A stretch of DNA of 64,000 bases from Flavobacterium urocaniciphilum (GTDB taxonomy: Bacteria > Bacteroidota > Bacteroidia > Flavobacteriales > Flavobacteriaceae). The stretch lies in contig NZ_FOEI01000002.1 in NCBI RefSeq assembly GCF_900110615.1, positions 496,001 to 560,000 of the forward strand, in the 5' to 3' direction. The translations under genes and the position numbers were made by a program. Positions 1-9,953 of the stretch are shown here, piece by piece. The first letter of the stretch is position 1; each line of letters starts with the position of its first letter. A model generated the notes under the pieces. That model was given only the letters and a program-made list of their open reading frames with translations, searched no databases and was not told the DNA's origin.

Positions 1-1
1 T

Positions 2-409
2 GATGTTGATATTTTGTCATCAACAGACGAAAAAGTAATTGAAAAAGCTAAGAAATTATTAAAGTCTGGAAAATCAATTGAAGAAATCAAAGCTAAATTA
101 AATCAAGATAATAAAGTTGCCATCATGGTAAAATCTGGATTGTATGAAAGTGATTATGAAACATTGAAAAAAATGCCAGTAATTAATAAAGGAATCAACA
201 ATTCTTTTAAAGATGGAAATTATTTCTTTTTAGTAAATGTAAAATCAATTAAAGCTGCTGGAATTAAATCGTTTGATGAATGTAAAAGCCGTGTAATTAA
301 TGATTATCAGCAACATCTTGAGGCAACTTGGGTAGATGATTTGAAAAAAGAATTTACTGTAAAAATCAATCAGGATGTGTTTGAGAAAACAAAACAACAA
401 TTAAAATAA
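2..409 (+). CDS. PpiC/SurA-type peptidyl-prolyl isomerase, C-terminal fragment (5' end outside window)
   Basis: The reading frame is open from base 2, so this is the 3' end of a longer gene that starts before the window. The visible part is lysine-rich. It contains a stretch resembling the end of a parvulin-type unit ('NYFFLVNVKSIKAAGIKSFDECKSRVINDYQ'-like layout, residues about 60-100), as in flavobacterial multi-domain periplasmic PPIases. It ends 1 nt before the start of the next gene, and the two following genes are also SurA-like, so this is very likely an operon for outer-membrane protein folding. The family call leans on that context because the catalytic part is not visible. Confidence 0.7.
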   Translation, partial: DVDILSSTDEKVIEKAKKLLKSGKSIEEIKAKLNQDNKVAIMVKSGLYESDYETLKKMPVINKGINNSFKDGNYFFLVNVKSIKAAGIKSFDECKSRVINDYQQHLEATWVDDLKKEFTVKINQDVFEKTKQQLK

Positions 410-410
410 T

Positions 411-1259
411 ATGAAGTTAATCTGGAGTTTTATTGGTTTGTTTTTTTTGGTTTCTTGTAATAATGAAGCTAAAAAAGATAAGTCTGAAGCTGTAGCCAGA
501 GTTAATAATGAATATTTGTACCAATCGGATTTAGAAAATTTAGTTCCACAAGGTACATCGAAACAAGATAGTATTGCTATTGTAAAAGATTTTATTAAAC
601 GTTGGGCTACGCAACAATTATTGATGGATAATGCAACTAAAAACATCAATAAAAGTAAACAAATGGAGCTCGATAAATTAATAAATCAATACAAAATTGA
701 TTTGTATTCAAAAGCTTACTTGGAAGATTTAGTGGTAACAAAAATAGATACCGTTATTACTGATCAGGAAATTGAAAATTATTATAATAAGTACAAAAAT
801 AATTTTAAAGCCAATAGTCCTTTAGTAAAATTGAGATATATTAATTTAGTTAAAGGAAATAATAAGTTGCAAACGATTAGAGCAAAGTTTTCCAATTTTT
901 CAAAAAAGGATAAGAAAGATTTACAAAACTTAGCTATTCAGTTTAAAAGTTATGCTTTTAATGATAGTATTTGGGTTGATATAGAGCAAGTATACGAACG
1001 TTTGCCTTTTGTGAATCAAGATAATGTAATTAAGTATATAAGTGCCGGAATGTCGTATCAATATCCAGATTCAACATCAATTTGGCTAGTAAAAGTAAAA
1101 GATGTAGTACCAAAAAATAGTGTAGTGCCTCTGCAATATATCAAACCAACAATTAAACAAGTTATTTTAAATAACAGAAAAACAGATTTAATAAATAAAA
1201 TTCAAACAGAAATAACAAATGACGCCATTAAAGACAATGATTTCGAAATTTTTAAATAA
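411..1259 (+). CDS. SurA N-domain-like lipoprotein (peptidyl-prolyl isomerase family, no clear PPIase domain)
   Basis: A 282-residue protein whose N-terminus is a lipoprotein signal with lipobox LVSC, acylated cysteine at residue 16. Residues 25-150 are helical and resemble the SurA/PpiC N-terminal substrate-binding module ('ARVNNEYLYQSDLE', then 'DFIKRWATQQLL'). I see no convincing parvulin catalytic domain in the rest. It starts 1 nt after the upstream PPIase fragment and overlaps the surA start. Likely role: a membrane-anchored periplasmic chaperone helping outer-membrane proteins. The function is inferred from family resemblance and operon position. Confidence 0.75.
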   Translation: MKLIWSFIGLFFLVSCNNEAKKDKSEAVARVNNEYLYQSDLENLVPQGTSKQDSIAIVKDFIKRWATQQLLMDNATKNINKSKQMELDKLINQYKIDLYSKAYLEDLVVTKIDTVITDQEIENYYNKYKNNFKANSPLVKLRYINLVKGNNKLQTIRAKFSNFSKKDKKDLQNLAIQFKSYAFNDSIWVDIEQVYERLPFVNQDNVIKYISAGMSYQYPDSTSIWLVKVKDVVPKNSVVPLQYIKPTIKQVILNNRKTDLINKIQTEITNDAIKDNDFEIFK

Positions 1260-2601
1260 AACAAACCTTTTAATATTAGCCTTTTTGCTTTTTTCAGTAG
1301 CAAACTTTGCTCAAAAGAAACAAAAAGTGGATGGTGTTGCTGCAGTCGTTGGCGATTTTATCGTATTAGATTCTGATATTGATTTGATGTATTTAGAATT
1401 AAAAACGCAAGGTGTAGATGTAAGCAAAATTACACGTTGCGAATTACTTGGAAAACAATTAGAAGATAAGTTATACGCTCATCAGGCTATTCAAGATAGT
1501 ATTAAAGTTACTGACGATGAAGTTCAGGAATTTATGAAAAATCAAATGAGTACGTTTGTAGAACAATTAGGTTCTCCAGAAAAAGTATATGCTTATTTTA
1601 AGAAAAAAGATGAACAAGATTTTAATAGTTATTTTTCTGAAATTGTAAGACAAAATAAATTAACGTCTCAAATGCAAAGAAAAATTGTAGGAGATGTAAC
1701 TGTAACACCAGAGGAAGTTAAACAATTTTTCAATGGAATTCCTAAAGATGAAATTCCTACTATTGGTGCAGAAGTAGAAATCTCTCAAATTGTTATAAAG
1801 CCTGAAGTAACTAAAGAAGATAAACAAAAAGTTATCGATAAATTAAATGAAATTAGAAACGATGTATTGAATAATGGTGCGAGTTTTTACAGTAAAGCAG
1901 TAATTTACACAGAAGACGAATCATCTATTTCAAGTGGTGGTTTTTATAAAATGAATAAGAAAACACAATTTGTTAAAGAATTTAAAGATGTTGCTTTTCG
2001 TTTAAATGAAGGTGAAATTTCTGAACCTTTTGAAACAGAATTTGGTTATCATATTATTTTAGTTGAAAAAATCGTTGGTCAAGATATTGAATTACGCCAT
2101 ATTGTTATGAGTCCAAAAGTGACTACTAAAGCAACAAACGAAGCTTTAGCTAAAATTGAAGACATTAAAGCTAAAATTGAAAGAGGAGATATTACATTTG
2201 AAGAAGCTGCTAAAGCTTCATCAGACGATAAGGAAACAAAAACAAATGGTGGTTTATTATTAAATCCAAGAACTTCTGAGCCTCGTTTCGAAATTTCAAA
2301 ATTAGATCCAGCTTTATACAATCAAGTTAATAATTTAAAACAAGGTGATGTGTCTAAAGTATTTTTAGATCAAGATAGAATTGGAGCGAAATTCTTCAAA
2401 ATCATCAAAATCAACAAGAAAACAGAAGAACACAAAGCAGATTATGCGACTGATTATCTTAAAATAAAAGAATTAGCACTTTCAGATAAACAATACAAAG
2501 AAAATGCTAAATGGATGGAAGAAAACATCGAAAAAAATTACGTGAAAATCAATAACGATTATAAAGATTGTGAGTTTTCAAGTAATTGGTTAAAAAAATA
2601 A
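1237..2601 (+). CDS. surA: SurA-like periplasmic chaperone / peptidyl-prolyl cis-trans isomerase
   Basis: A 454-residue protein. The chosen start (second Met, 1237) gives a normal signal peptide ending 'SVANFAQ'. An upstream ATG at 1219 would add six residues in front of it. Next comes a SurA N-domain (about residues 30-170), then two parvulin-type units at about 175-285 and 285-390, each with the conserved 'GGFY'/'GGLL' and 'G(D/E)(I/V)S' turns. The family escorts unfolded outer-membrane proteins through the periplasm. It overlaps the previous gene by 23 nt and lies 47 nt upstream of moxR. Third in a run of SurA-like genes, which suggests division of labour. Confidence 0.9.
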   Translation: MISKFLNKTNLLILAFLLFSVANFAQKKQKVDGVAAVVGDFIVLDSDIDLMYLELKTQGVDVSKITRCELLGKQLEDKLYAHQAIQDSIKVTDDEVQEFMKNQMSTFVEQLGSPEKVYAYFKKKDEQDFNSYFSEIVRQNKLTSQMQRKIVGDVTVTPEEVKQFFNGIPKDEIPTIGAEVEISQIVIKPEVTKEDKQKVIDKLNEIRNDVLNNGASFYSKAVIYTEDESSISSGGFYKMNKKTQFVKEFKDVAFRLNEGEISEPFETEFGYHIILVEKIVGQDIELRHIVMSPKVTTKATNEALAKIEDIKAKIERGDITFEEAAKASSDDKETKTNGGLLLNPRTSEPRFEISKLDPALYNQVNNLKQGDVSKVFLDQDRIGAKFFKIIKINKKTEEHKADYATDYLKIKELALSDKQYKENAKWMEENIEKNYVKINNDYKDCEFSSNWLKK

Positions 2602-2648
2602 TTTGCCTAAAGAATATATTTCTTAATTCTAACTTCTAAATAATAGAA

Positions 2649-3602
2649 ATGTCAGACGTAATAGCAATTGAAAAATTAGTACAAAAACAAAAGCAATTAA
2701 AACAAGAAATTGCAAAAGTTATTGTAGGTCAAGATGAAGTAGTTAATCAAATTGTATTGAGTATTTTTTCGGGCGGACATGCACTTTTAGTAGGTGTTCC
2801 TGGATTGGCTAAAACATTAATGGTAAATACGATTTCTCAAGCTTTAGGATTGCATTTTAAACGTATTCAATTTACGCCAGATTTAATGCCTTCTGATATT
2901 TTAGGAAGTGAGATTTTAGATGAAACGCGTAATTTTAAATTCATCAAAGGGCCAATTTTTTCGAATATTATTTTGGCGGATGAGATTAATAGAACGCCAC
3001 CTAAAACACAAGCTGCTTTATTAGAAGCTATGCAAGAAAAATCGGTGACTGTAGCCGGACATAGTTTTAAATTAGATTTACCGTTTTTTGTATTAGCAAC
3101 ACAAAACCCAATTGAACAAGAAGGAACGTATCCGTTACCAGAAGCGCAATTAGACCGTTTTATGTTTGCTATCAATTTAGATTATCCAACTTTTGAAGAA
3201 GAAGTTCAGGTTGTTAAGGCTACAACTTCTGATGTAAAAGTAGATGTAAATCCTTTGTTTACAGCAGAAGAAATCATCGAATATCAAAACTTAATAAGAA
3301 AAATACCAGTTACCGATAATGTAATTGAATATGCAGTTGGATTGGTTTCTAAAACCAGACCTAATAATCCAATGTCAACAGATTTTGTTAAAAATTATTT
3401 AGATTGGGGTGCTGGTCCTCGTGCTTCTCAAAGTTTAATTTTAGCTGCAAAAACTCATGCAGCAATAAATGGAAAATTTTCTCCAGATATTGAAGATGTT
3501 CAAGCTGTTGCATTCGGAATTTTAAGACATAGAATAGTTAAGAATTATAAAGCTGATGCTGAAGGAATTTCAGAAGAAGATATCATCAGAAAATTATTTT
3601 AA
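2649..3602 (+). CDS. MoxR-family AAA+ ATPase
   Basis: A 317-residue AAA+ protein with Walker A 'GVPGLAKT' near residue 48, Walker B 'IILADEINR' near residue 107, sensor 'FVLATQNPIEQEGTYPLPEAQLDRF' region, and the C-terminal lid typical of MoxR. These ATPases remodel or activate partner proteins, usually encoded beside them (DUF58 and von Willebrand factor A proteins). Here a terminator follows and no DUF58 or vWA gene is present, so its client is not shown by the neighbourhood. Its position 47 nt after surA suggests co-transcription with the chaperone genes. Confidence 0.93.
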   Translation: MSDVIAIEKLVQKQKQLKQEIAKVIVGQDEVVNQIVLSIFSGGHALLVGVPGLAKTLMVNTISQALGLHFKRIQFTPDLMPSDILGSEILDETRNFKFIKGPIFSNIILADEINRTPPKTQAALLEAMQEKSVTVAGHSFKLDLPFFVLATQNPIEQEGTYPLPEAQLDRFMFAINLDYPTFEEEVQVVKATTSDVKVDVNPLFTAEEIIEYQNLIRKIPVTDNVIEYAVGLVSKTRPNNPMSTDFVKNYLDWGAGPRASQSLILAAKTHAAINGKFSPDIEDVQAVAFGILRHRIVKNYKADAEGISEEDIIRKLF

Positions 3603-3608
3603 AAATAT

Positions 3609-3632
3609 AAAGTGCTTTAGGGCACTTTTTTT
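3609..3632 (+). terminator. Rho-independent terminator after moxR
   Basis: A 7-bp stem (AAAGTGC / GCACTTT) with a 6-nt loop, followed by a T run. It sits directly between the moxR stop and the next ATG at 3646. Confidence 0.7.
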
Positions 3633-3645
3633 ATCAACTATAAAA

Positions 3646-4332
3646 ATGAAAAAATTAATAGTATTATTTCTTGTTTTTGCCTTTTCTTTTCAACAAAATC
3701 CTGAAGAAAAATTACAAGCAATTACTGGCAAAACTACCTATCCGTTTTGGTTGCAAATTCCAAAAATGGAAAAACCAGATGAGAAACCTCCGGTTTTAAT
3801 TTTCTTACACGGGAAAAGTCTTTCTGGTACCGATTTAAATAAAGTAAAACGTTATGGTGTGTTACGCGCTATGGAAAAAGGTAGAAAGATTAATGCCGTT
3901 GTAATTGCTCCGCAAATCGCTTCAGGTAATTGGAATCCCGATAAAGTTTTAGAAGTACTTGATTATGTTCAAAAAAATTATCAAACCGATTTAAAACGTG
4001 TCTATGTTTGTGGGATGAGTTTAGGCGGTTACGGAACCATGCATTTTGTAGGCAAATATCCTGATAGAGTTGCTGCTGCAGTAGCAATCTGTGGTGGAGG
4101 AAATGTTTCTGATGGTTGTAATTTAGCTAAAGTCCCTATGTGGATTCAACATGGCGATAAAGATTTTATCGTTAAAATGTCGGAATCTCAAAAAGTATAT
4201 GATGCAATAAAAAAATGCAATCCAAATGCAGATGCAACTTTAACAATTATTAAAGGTGGTAATCACGGAAGTGTAGAAAATTTATTTCATCAAAATGCAA
4301 TGTATGATTGGATGTTTAAATACGTGAAGTAA
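3646..4332 (+). CDS. Secreted alpha/beta-hydrolase (esterase, PHB-depolymerase/dienelactone-hydrolase-like)
   Basis: The frame is open further upstream into moxR, but the ATG at 3646 gives a clean hydrophobic signal sequence and lies after the terminator, so it is taken as the start (228 residues). Key sites are the oxyanion region 'FLHG' (about 55), nucleophile elbow 'GMSLGG' (about 125), an 'HGDKD' acid loop (about 170) and a 'GGNHGS' histidine near residue 206. This is the fold of small carboxylesterases and peptidase-S9-like hydrolases. Substrate unknown; likely periplasmic or secreted. Confidence 0.8.
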   Translation: MKKLIVLFLVFAFSFQQNPEEKLQAITGKTTYPFWLQIPKMEKPDEKPPVLIFLHGKSLSGTDLNKVKRYGVLRAMEKGRKINAVVIAPQIASGNWNPDKVLEVLDYVQKNYQTDLKRVYVCGMSLGGYGTMHFVGKYPDRVAAAVAICGGGNVSDGCNLAKVPMWIQHGDKDFIVKMSESQKVYDAIKKCNPNADATLTIIKGGNHGSVENLFHQNAMYDWMFKYVK

Positions 4333-4360
4333 TTTAACTGTAAAAACCTCAATATAAAGT

Positions 4361-4400
4361 AAAGCGTATTTTGTCAAATTGATAAAATACGCTTTTGTTT
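4361..4400 (+). terminator. Strong hairpin terminator before acnB
   Basis: A perfect 12-bp stem (AAAGCGTATTTT pairing with AAAATACGCTTT) and a T-rich tail, 28 nt after the esterase stop. The rest of the 298-nt gap up to 4630 is very AT-rich and holds the acnB upstream region. Confidence 0.75.
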
Positions 4401-4564
4401 TTTTGCAAATTCGTAGTTTAAATTATTAAAATTAAGAATTCCTAAAAAAATAGTTGTTTTTTGTGATATTGTTGAATTAAATTCAGCAAATTAGATTAAT
4501 TACAAATAATATTTTTGATAATATCGTTTTTTATTAAAAATTTTTTAATTTGAAAAGAAATATA

Positions 4565-4572
4565 TAAATTTG
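4565..4572 (+). promoter_or_regulatory. Candidate -7 promoter element for acnB
   Basis: TAAATTTG matches the Bacteroidetes -7 consensus TAnnTTTG, 58 nt before the acnB start. No TTG at a good -33 spacing was found, so this is a weak call. Confidence 0.4.
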
Positions 4573-4630
4573 TACCACTTTAATAAAAGAACACAATTAA
4601 ATTAACCAATTTTATATAATAAATTTCAAT

Positions 4631-7408
4631 ATGGAAATGAATATTTATAAAGAGTATATCAAAGAAATTGAAGAGCGTAAAGGTCAAGGATTACATCCAA
4701 AACCAATCGATGGTGCCGAATTATTAAGCGAAATTATTGCTCAAATTAAAGATGTAAATAATGCAGATAGAGAAGATTCTCTTCAGTTTTTTATTTACAA
4801 TACGTTGCCTGGAACTACTCCTGCTGCAAGTGTAAAAGCAAAATTCTTAAAAGAAATTATTTTAGGAGAAGCTGAAGTAAAAGAAATTACTCCAACTTTT
4901 GCTTTTGAATTATTATCTCATATGAAAGGTGGACCTTCAATTGAGGTTTTATTAGATTTAGCTTTAGGAAGTGATGCAGTTATTGCAAAAGATACTGCAA
5001 ATGTTTTAAAAACTCAAGTTTACTTATACGATGCAGATATGGATCGTTTAAAAGTAGCTTATGAAGCTGGAAATGAAGTAGCTAGAGAAATTTTAGAGAG
5101 TTATGCAAAAGCAGAATTCTTTACTAAACTACCAGAAATTGCTGAAGAAATTAAAGTAGTTACGTTCATCGCTGGTGAAGGAGATATTTCTACAGATTTA
5201 CTTTCTCCAGGAAACCAAGCGCACTCTCGTTCGGATCGTGAATTACACGGAAAGTGTATGATTACGCCTCAAGCACAAGAAGAAATCAAAGCTTTACAAG
5301 CACAACATCCTGATAAATCGGTGATGTTAATTGCTGAAAAAGGTACAATGGGTGTAGGTTCTTCTCGTATGTCAGGAGTAAATAACGTTGCACTTTGGAC
5401 AGGTAAACAAGCAAGTCCTTATGTTCCTTTTGTAAATTTCGCGCCAATTGTTGGTGGTACAAACGGAATTTCTCCAATTTTCTTAACTACTGTTGATGTA
5501 ACAGGTGGTATCGGTTTAGATTTGAAAAACTGGGTGAAAAAAACGGATGCAAATGGAGAAGTAGTTCGTGATGAAAATGGTGATCCAATTTTAGAACAAG
5601 CTTATTCTGTTGCTACAGGAACTGTTTTAACAATCAATACAAAAACAAAAAAATTATATAACGGAGATCAAGAATTAATTGATATTTCTAAAGCGTTTAC
5701 GCCACAAAAATTAGAGTTTATCAAAGCAGGTGGTTCTTATGCAATCGTATTTGGTAAAAAACTTCAAACGTTTGCTGCTAAAACTTTAGGAATTGATGCT
5801 CCTTTAGTTTACGCTCCTTCTAAAGAAGTTTCAATTGAAGGTCAAGGTTTAACTGCGGTTGAAAAAATCTTCAATAGAAACTCTGTAGGAACTATTTCTA
5901 AAAATGCTTTACATGCAGGTTCAGATGTTCGTGTAACCGTTAATATTGTTGGTTCTCAAGATACTACAGGATTAATGACTGCTCAAGAATTAGAATCAAT
6001 GGCAGCAACTGTTATTTCTCCAATTGTAGATGGGGCTTATCAATCAGGTTGTCATACTGCTTCTGTTTGGGATAAAAAAGCACAAACAAATATTCCTAAA
6101 TTAATGAAATTTATGAACGATTTCGGATTAATCACTGCGCGTGACCCGAAAGGTGTTTATCATTCGATGACAGACGTAATTCATAAAGTTTTAAATGATA
6201 TTACAGTTGATGAGTGGGCTATCATTATTGGTGGTGATTCACATACTCGTATGTCTAAAGGTGTAGCATTCGGTGCCGATTCTGGTACTGTAGCTTTAGC
6301 GTTAGCAACAGGTGAAGCTTCTATGCCAATTCCAGAATCTGTAAAAGTTACTTTCAAAGGAACTATGGGAAGTCATATGGATTTCCGTGACGTGGTTCAT
6401 GCTACACAAGCTCAAATGTTACATCAGTTTGGTGGTGAAAATGTTTTCCAAGGAAGAGTAATTGAAGTTCATATCGGTACTTTAACGGCAGATCAAGCAT
6501 TTACATTTACAGATTGGACAGCTGAAATGAAAGCTAAAGCGTCTATTTGTATTTCTGAAGATGAAACGTTAATCGAATCATTAGAAATTGCTAAAGGAAG
6601 AATCCAAATCATGATTGATAAAGGAATGGATAATGAAAAGCAAGTTCTTCAAGGTTTAATTGATAAAGCAAATAAGAGAATTGCTGAAATTAGATCAGGT
6701 GAAAAACCAGCTTTACGTCCGGATTCAAATGCTAAATATTATGCTGAAGTTGTGGTTGATTTAGATTTAATTGCTGAACCAATGATTGCTGACCCAGATG
6801 TAAATAATAAAGACGTTTCTAAACGTTATACTCACGATACAATCAGACCATTATCATACTATGGTGGTGATAAAAAAGTAGATTTAGGTTTCATCGGATC
6901 TTGTATGGTTCACAAAGGTGATATGAAAATCTTAGCACAAATGCTTAAGAATGTAGAAGCTCAAAAAGGTGAAGTTAAATTTAATGCGCCTTTAGTTGTT
7001 GCTCCTCCAACGTATAACATTGTAGATGAATTAAAAGCAGAAGGAGATTGGGAAGTATTACAAAAATATTCTGGATTCGAATTCGACGATAATGCTCCAA
7101 AAGCTGCAGCTCGTACAGAATATGAAAACATGTTATACTTAGAACGTCCTGGTTGTAACTTATGTATGGGTAACCAAGAAAAAGCTTCTAAAGGAGATAC
7201 TGTAATGGCTACTTCTACACGTTTATTCCAAGGAAGAGTTGTTGAAGATACAGATACTAAAAAAGGAGAATCGTTACTTTCTTCTACTCCAGTTGTAGTA
7301 TTGTCTACAATCTTAGGAAGAACGCCAACAATTGAAGAATATAAAGCAGCTGTTGAAGGAATTAACTTAACGAAGTTTGCACCTTCTCACAAGCTATTAG
7401 CTAACTAA
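4631..7408 (+). CDS. acnB: Aconitate hydratase B (bifunctional aconitase / 2-methylisocitrate dehydratase)
   Basis: A 925-residue AcnB-type aconitase with the N-terminal HEAT-like domain (from 'EYIKEIEERKGQGLHPKPIDG') and the swivel domain ahead of the catalytic domains, the order characteristic of AcnB. The [4Fe-4S] ligands are C758 ('GSCMVH') and C842/C845 ('GCNLCMG'). It is longer than the about 865-residue E. coli enzyme, with an insertion around residues 300-350. It interconverts citrate and isocitrate in the TCA cycle, and family members also hydrate 2-methyl-cis-aconitate. A terminator follows, and then a second, unrelated aconitase. Confidence 0.97.
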   Translation: MEMNIYKEYIKEIEERKGQGLHPKPIDGAELLSEIIAQIKDVNNADREDSLQFFIYNTLPGTTPAASVKAKFLKEIILGEAEVKEITPTFAFELLSHMKGGPSIEVLLDLALGSDAVIAKDTANVLKTQVYLYDADMDRLKVAYEAGNEVAREILESYAKAEFFTKLPEIAEEIKVVTFIAGEGDISTDLLSPGNQAHSRSDRELHGKCMITPQAQEEIKALQAQHPDKSVMLIAEKGTMGVGSSRMSGVNNVALWTGKQASPYVPFVNFAPIVGGTNGISPIFLTTVDVTGGIGLDLKNWVKKTDANGEVVRDENGDPILEQAYSVATGTVLTINTKTKKLYNGDQELIDISKAFTPQKLEFIKAGGSYAIVFGKKLQTFAAKTLGIDAPLVYAPSKEVSIEGQGLTAVEKIFNRNSVGTISKNALHAGSDVRVTVNIVGSQDTTGLMTAQELESMAATVISPIVDGAYQSGCHTASVWDKKAQTNIPKLMKFMNDFGLITARDPKGVYHSMTDVIHKVLNDITVDEWAIIIGGDSHTRMSKGVAFGADSGTVALALATGEASMPIPESVKVTFKGTMGSHMDFRDVVHATQAQMLHQFGGENVFQGRVIEVHIGTLTADQAFTFTDWTAEMKAKASICISEDETLIESLEIAKGRIQIMIDKGMDNEKQVLQGLIDKANKRIAEIRSGEKPALRPDSNAKYYAEVVVDLDLIAEPMIADPDVNNKDVSKRYTHDTIRPLSYYGGDKKVDLGFIGSCMVHKGDMKILAQMLKNVEAQKGEVKFNAPLVVAPPTYNIVDELKAEGDWEVLQKYSGFEFDDNAPKAAARTEYENMLYLERPGCNLCMGNQEKASKGDTVMATSTRLFQGRVVEDTDTKKGESLLSSTPVVVLSTILGRTPTIEEYKAAVEGINLTKFAPSHKLLAN

Positions 7409-7434
7409 TCAGATAGTTAATAAAGAATATTTTA

Positions 7435-7468
7435 AAAGCCCGAGTTGATAAACTCGGGCTTTTTCTTT
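7435..7468 (+). terminator. Rho-independent terminator after acnB
   Basis: A stem of about 12 bp (AAAGCCCGAGTT / AACTCGGGCTTT) with a small loop and a T run, 27 nt after the acnB stop. It separates the two aconitase genes transcriptionally. Confidence 0.88.
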
Positions 7469-7537
7469 TATCACAACTATAATTTTCGTAATTTGGTAGG
7501 TCTAAAAATTAAATAACACAACAAAAAAATAAAACAT

Positions 7538-9802
7538 ATGGCATTTGATATTGAAATGATTGAAAAAGTGTACGCAACTATTGCTTCTCGTGTAGATAAA
7601 GCTCGTGAATTAGTTGGTCGTCCGCTTTCCTTAACAGAGAAAATTTTATATTCTCATTTATGGGACGGAACTCCAAATGGAGTGTACAAAAGAGGTGTTG
7701 ATTATGTTGATTTTGCTCCAGATCGAGTAGCTTGTCAAGACGCAACAGCACAAATGGCATTATTGCAATTTATGCATGCAGGTAAAAAAACAGTGGCCGT
7801 TCCTACAACAGTTCATTGTGATCATTTAATTCAAGCCAAAGAAGGAGCAGCTCAAGATTTGGCTTTCGCAAATAAACAATCTAAAGAAGTTTTCGATTTC
7901 CTTTCTTCTGTTTCTAATAAATACGGAATTGGGTTCTGGAAACCTGGATCAGGAATTATTCATCAAATTGTGTTGGAAAATTATGCTTTTCCTGGTGGAA
8001 TGATGATTGGTACCGATTCGCACACAGTAAATGCAGGCGGTTTAGGTATGTTAGCCATTGGAGTTGGAGGTGCCGATGCCGTTGATGTTATGTCGGGAAT
8101 GTCGTGGGAATTGAAATTTCCAAAATTAATCGGTGTCAAATTAACAGGAAAATTAAATGGTTGGACATCTCCAAAAGACGTTATTTTAAAAGTGGCCGAT
8201 ATTCTAACAGTTAAAGGTGGAACAGGTGCGATTTTGGAATATTTCGGAGAAGGCGCTACTTCCATGTCATGTACTGGAAAAGGAACTATTTGTAATATGG
8301 GTGCAGAAATTGGTGCTACCACTTCAACTTTTGGATACGATGATTCGATGAGAAGATATTTAGCAGCAACCGGTAGACAAGATGTAGTGAATGCAGCAGA
8401 TAAAGTGGCTGGATATTTAACGGCAGATGCGGAAGTATACGCAAGTCCTGAAAATTATTTCGATCAATTAATTGAAATTAACTTATCCGAATTAGAACCT
8501 CATATTAATGGTCCCTTTACACCAGACAGAGGAACACCAGTTTCTAAAATGAAAGCGGAAGCCGCTGAAAACGGATGGCCAATTAAAGTAGAATGGGGAT
8601 TAATTGGTTCGTGTACGAATTCTTCTTATGAAGATATGTCGAGAGCGGCATCCATTGTCGAACAAGCGGTTGCGCACGGAATTTCACCTAAAGCTGAATT
8701 CGGAATCAATCCAGGTTCGGAACAAATTCGTTATACAATTGAAAGAGATGGTATTATTGCCACTTTCGAAAAAATGGGAACGAAAGTCTTTACCAATGCT
8801 TGCGGACCATGTATTGGGCAATGGGATAGAGCTGGAGCCGACAAACAAGAGAAAAATACCATTATTCACTCTTTTAACCGAAATTTTTCGAAAAGAGCAG
8901 ATGGGAATCCAAATACACATGCTTTTGTAACTTCTCCAGAAATGGTTGCAGCTATTGCCATTTCAGGTCGTTTAGATTTCAATCCGTTAACCGATACTTT
9001 ATTGAGTGATAGCGGTCAGGAAATTAAATTGAATCCTCCAAAAGGTGATGAACTTCCAACAAAAGGTTTCGATGTGGAAGATGCAGGTTTTCAAGCGCCA
9101 GCAGCCGATGGATCTTCGGTTGAGGTAATTGTTTCGCCCACTTCAGATAGGTTACAATTATTAGCGCCATTTGAGCCTTGGGATGAAAAAAATATTATTG
9201 GAGCGAAGTTGTTGATTAAAGCATTTGGAAAATGTACGACAGATCATATTTCTATGGCCGGACCTTGGTTGCGTTTCCGAGGACATTTAGATAATATTTC
9301 GAATAATATGCTAATTGGAGCCGAAAATGCTTTCAATGGTAAAACCAATTCGGTTAAAAATCAATTAACTGGTGAATATGGAGAAGTTCCGGCAGTTCAA
9401 AGAGCATACAAAGCTGCAGGAGTTCCTTCTATTGTTGTAGGTGATCATAATTATGGAGAAGGTTCTTCTCGCGAACATGCTGCGATGGAACCACGTTTCT
9501 TAGGTGTAAAAGCAGTTTTAGTAAAATCATTTGCACGTATTCATGAAACAAATTTAAAAAAACAAGGTATGTTAGGGTTGACCTTTGCTAACGAAGCCGA
9601 TTACGATAAAATTCAAGAAGATGATACTATCAATTTCTTAGATTTAACGGAATTCGCACCAGGAAAACCTTTGAGTATTGAGTTTGTTCATAAAGACGGT
9701 TCTAAAGATATCATTTTGGCAAATCATACGTATAATGAAAGTCAGATTGGATGGTTTGTAGCAGGTTCAGCGTTGAATTTAATTGCGGCTGGGAAAGCAT
9801 AA
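7538..9802 (+). CDS. Aconitate hydratase, mitochondrial-type monofunctional aconitase
   Basis: A 754-residue aconitase with the domain order 1-2-3-linker-4, not the AcnB order. The cluster cysteines are C359 ('[11 protein letters not shown]'), C422 and C425 ('[12 protein letters not shown]'). Their spacing is the same as in mitochondrial aconitase, and long C-terminal motifs ('[13 protein letters not shown]', '[10 protein letters not shown]', '[14 protein letters not shown]') also match that subgroup. It converts citrate to isocitrate via cis-aconitate in the TCA cycle. It lies 129 nt after acnB, with an intervening terminator, and has its own terminator, so it is probably regulated separately. 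Confidence 0.96.
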   Translation: MAFDIEMIEKVYATIASRVDKARELVGRPLSLTEKILYSHLWDGTPNGVYKRGVDYVDFAPDRVACQDATAQMALLQFMHAGKKTVAVPTTVHCDHLIQAKEGAAQDLAFANKQSKEVFDFLSSVSNKYGIGFWKPGSGIIHQIVLENYAFPGGMMIGTDSHTVNAGGLGMLAIGVGGADAVDVMSGMSWELKFPKLIGVKLTGKLNGWTSPKDVILKVADILTVKGGTGAILEYFGEGATSMSCTGKGTICNMGAEIGATTSTFGYDDSMRRYLAATGRQDVVNAADKVAGYLTADAEVYASPENYFDQLIEINLSELEPHINGPFTPDRGTPVSKMKAEAAENGWPIKVEWGLIGSCTNSSYEDMSRAASIVEQAVAHGISPKAEFGINPGSEQIRYTIERDGIIATFEKMGTKVFTNACGPCIGQWDRAGADKQEKNTIIHSFNRNFSKRADGNPNTHAFVTSPEMVAAIAISGRLDFNPLTDTLLSDSGQEIKLNPPKGDELPTKGFDVEDAGFQAPAADGSSVEVIVSPTSDRLQLLAPFEPWDEKNIIGAKLLIKAFGKCTTDHISMAGPWLRFRGHLDNISNNMLIGAENAFNGKTNSVKNQLTGEYGEVPAVQRAYKAAGVPSIVVGDHNYGEGSSREHAAMEPRFLGVKAVLVKSFARIHETNLKKQGMLGLTFANEADYDKIQEDDTINFLDLTEFAPGKPLSIEFVHKDGSKDIILANHTYNESQIGWFVAGSALNLIAAGKA

Positions 9803-9828
9803 TCAGAATGTAAAATATGCGAAAAAAA

Positions 9829-9859
9829 ACTCCAAGCGAAAGCTTGGAGTTTTTTTTTG
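9829..9859 (+). terminator. Rho-independent terminator after the second aconitase
   Basis: ACTCCAAGC and GCTTGGAGT form a 9-bp stem, extended by A/T pairs, around a GAAA tetraloop, with nine T residues after it. Confidence 0.9.
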
Positions 9860-9953
9860 GAATTATATTCAATGAAAAGTTAAATAAAAACTAAGATTTA
9901 CCTTACATGAATTGTTTTTTATACATTCGCAATCAATAAAAAAGTAGTAAAAA

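Noticed and set aside
4361..4394. Phage attachment site or origin motif
   Set aside because: A perfect hairpin with a T-rich tail right after a stop codon is best explained as a terminator; no integrase is near.
7981..8322. 113-residue minus-strand ORF inside the second aconitase
   Set aside because: It lies wholly inside conserved aconitase sequence, is Pro-rich as expected of an antisense frame, and has no start context.
4631..9802. Recent tandem duplication of aconitase
   Set aside because: The two genes differ in domain order, length and cysteine spacing, so they are different families placed side by side.
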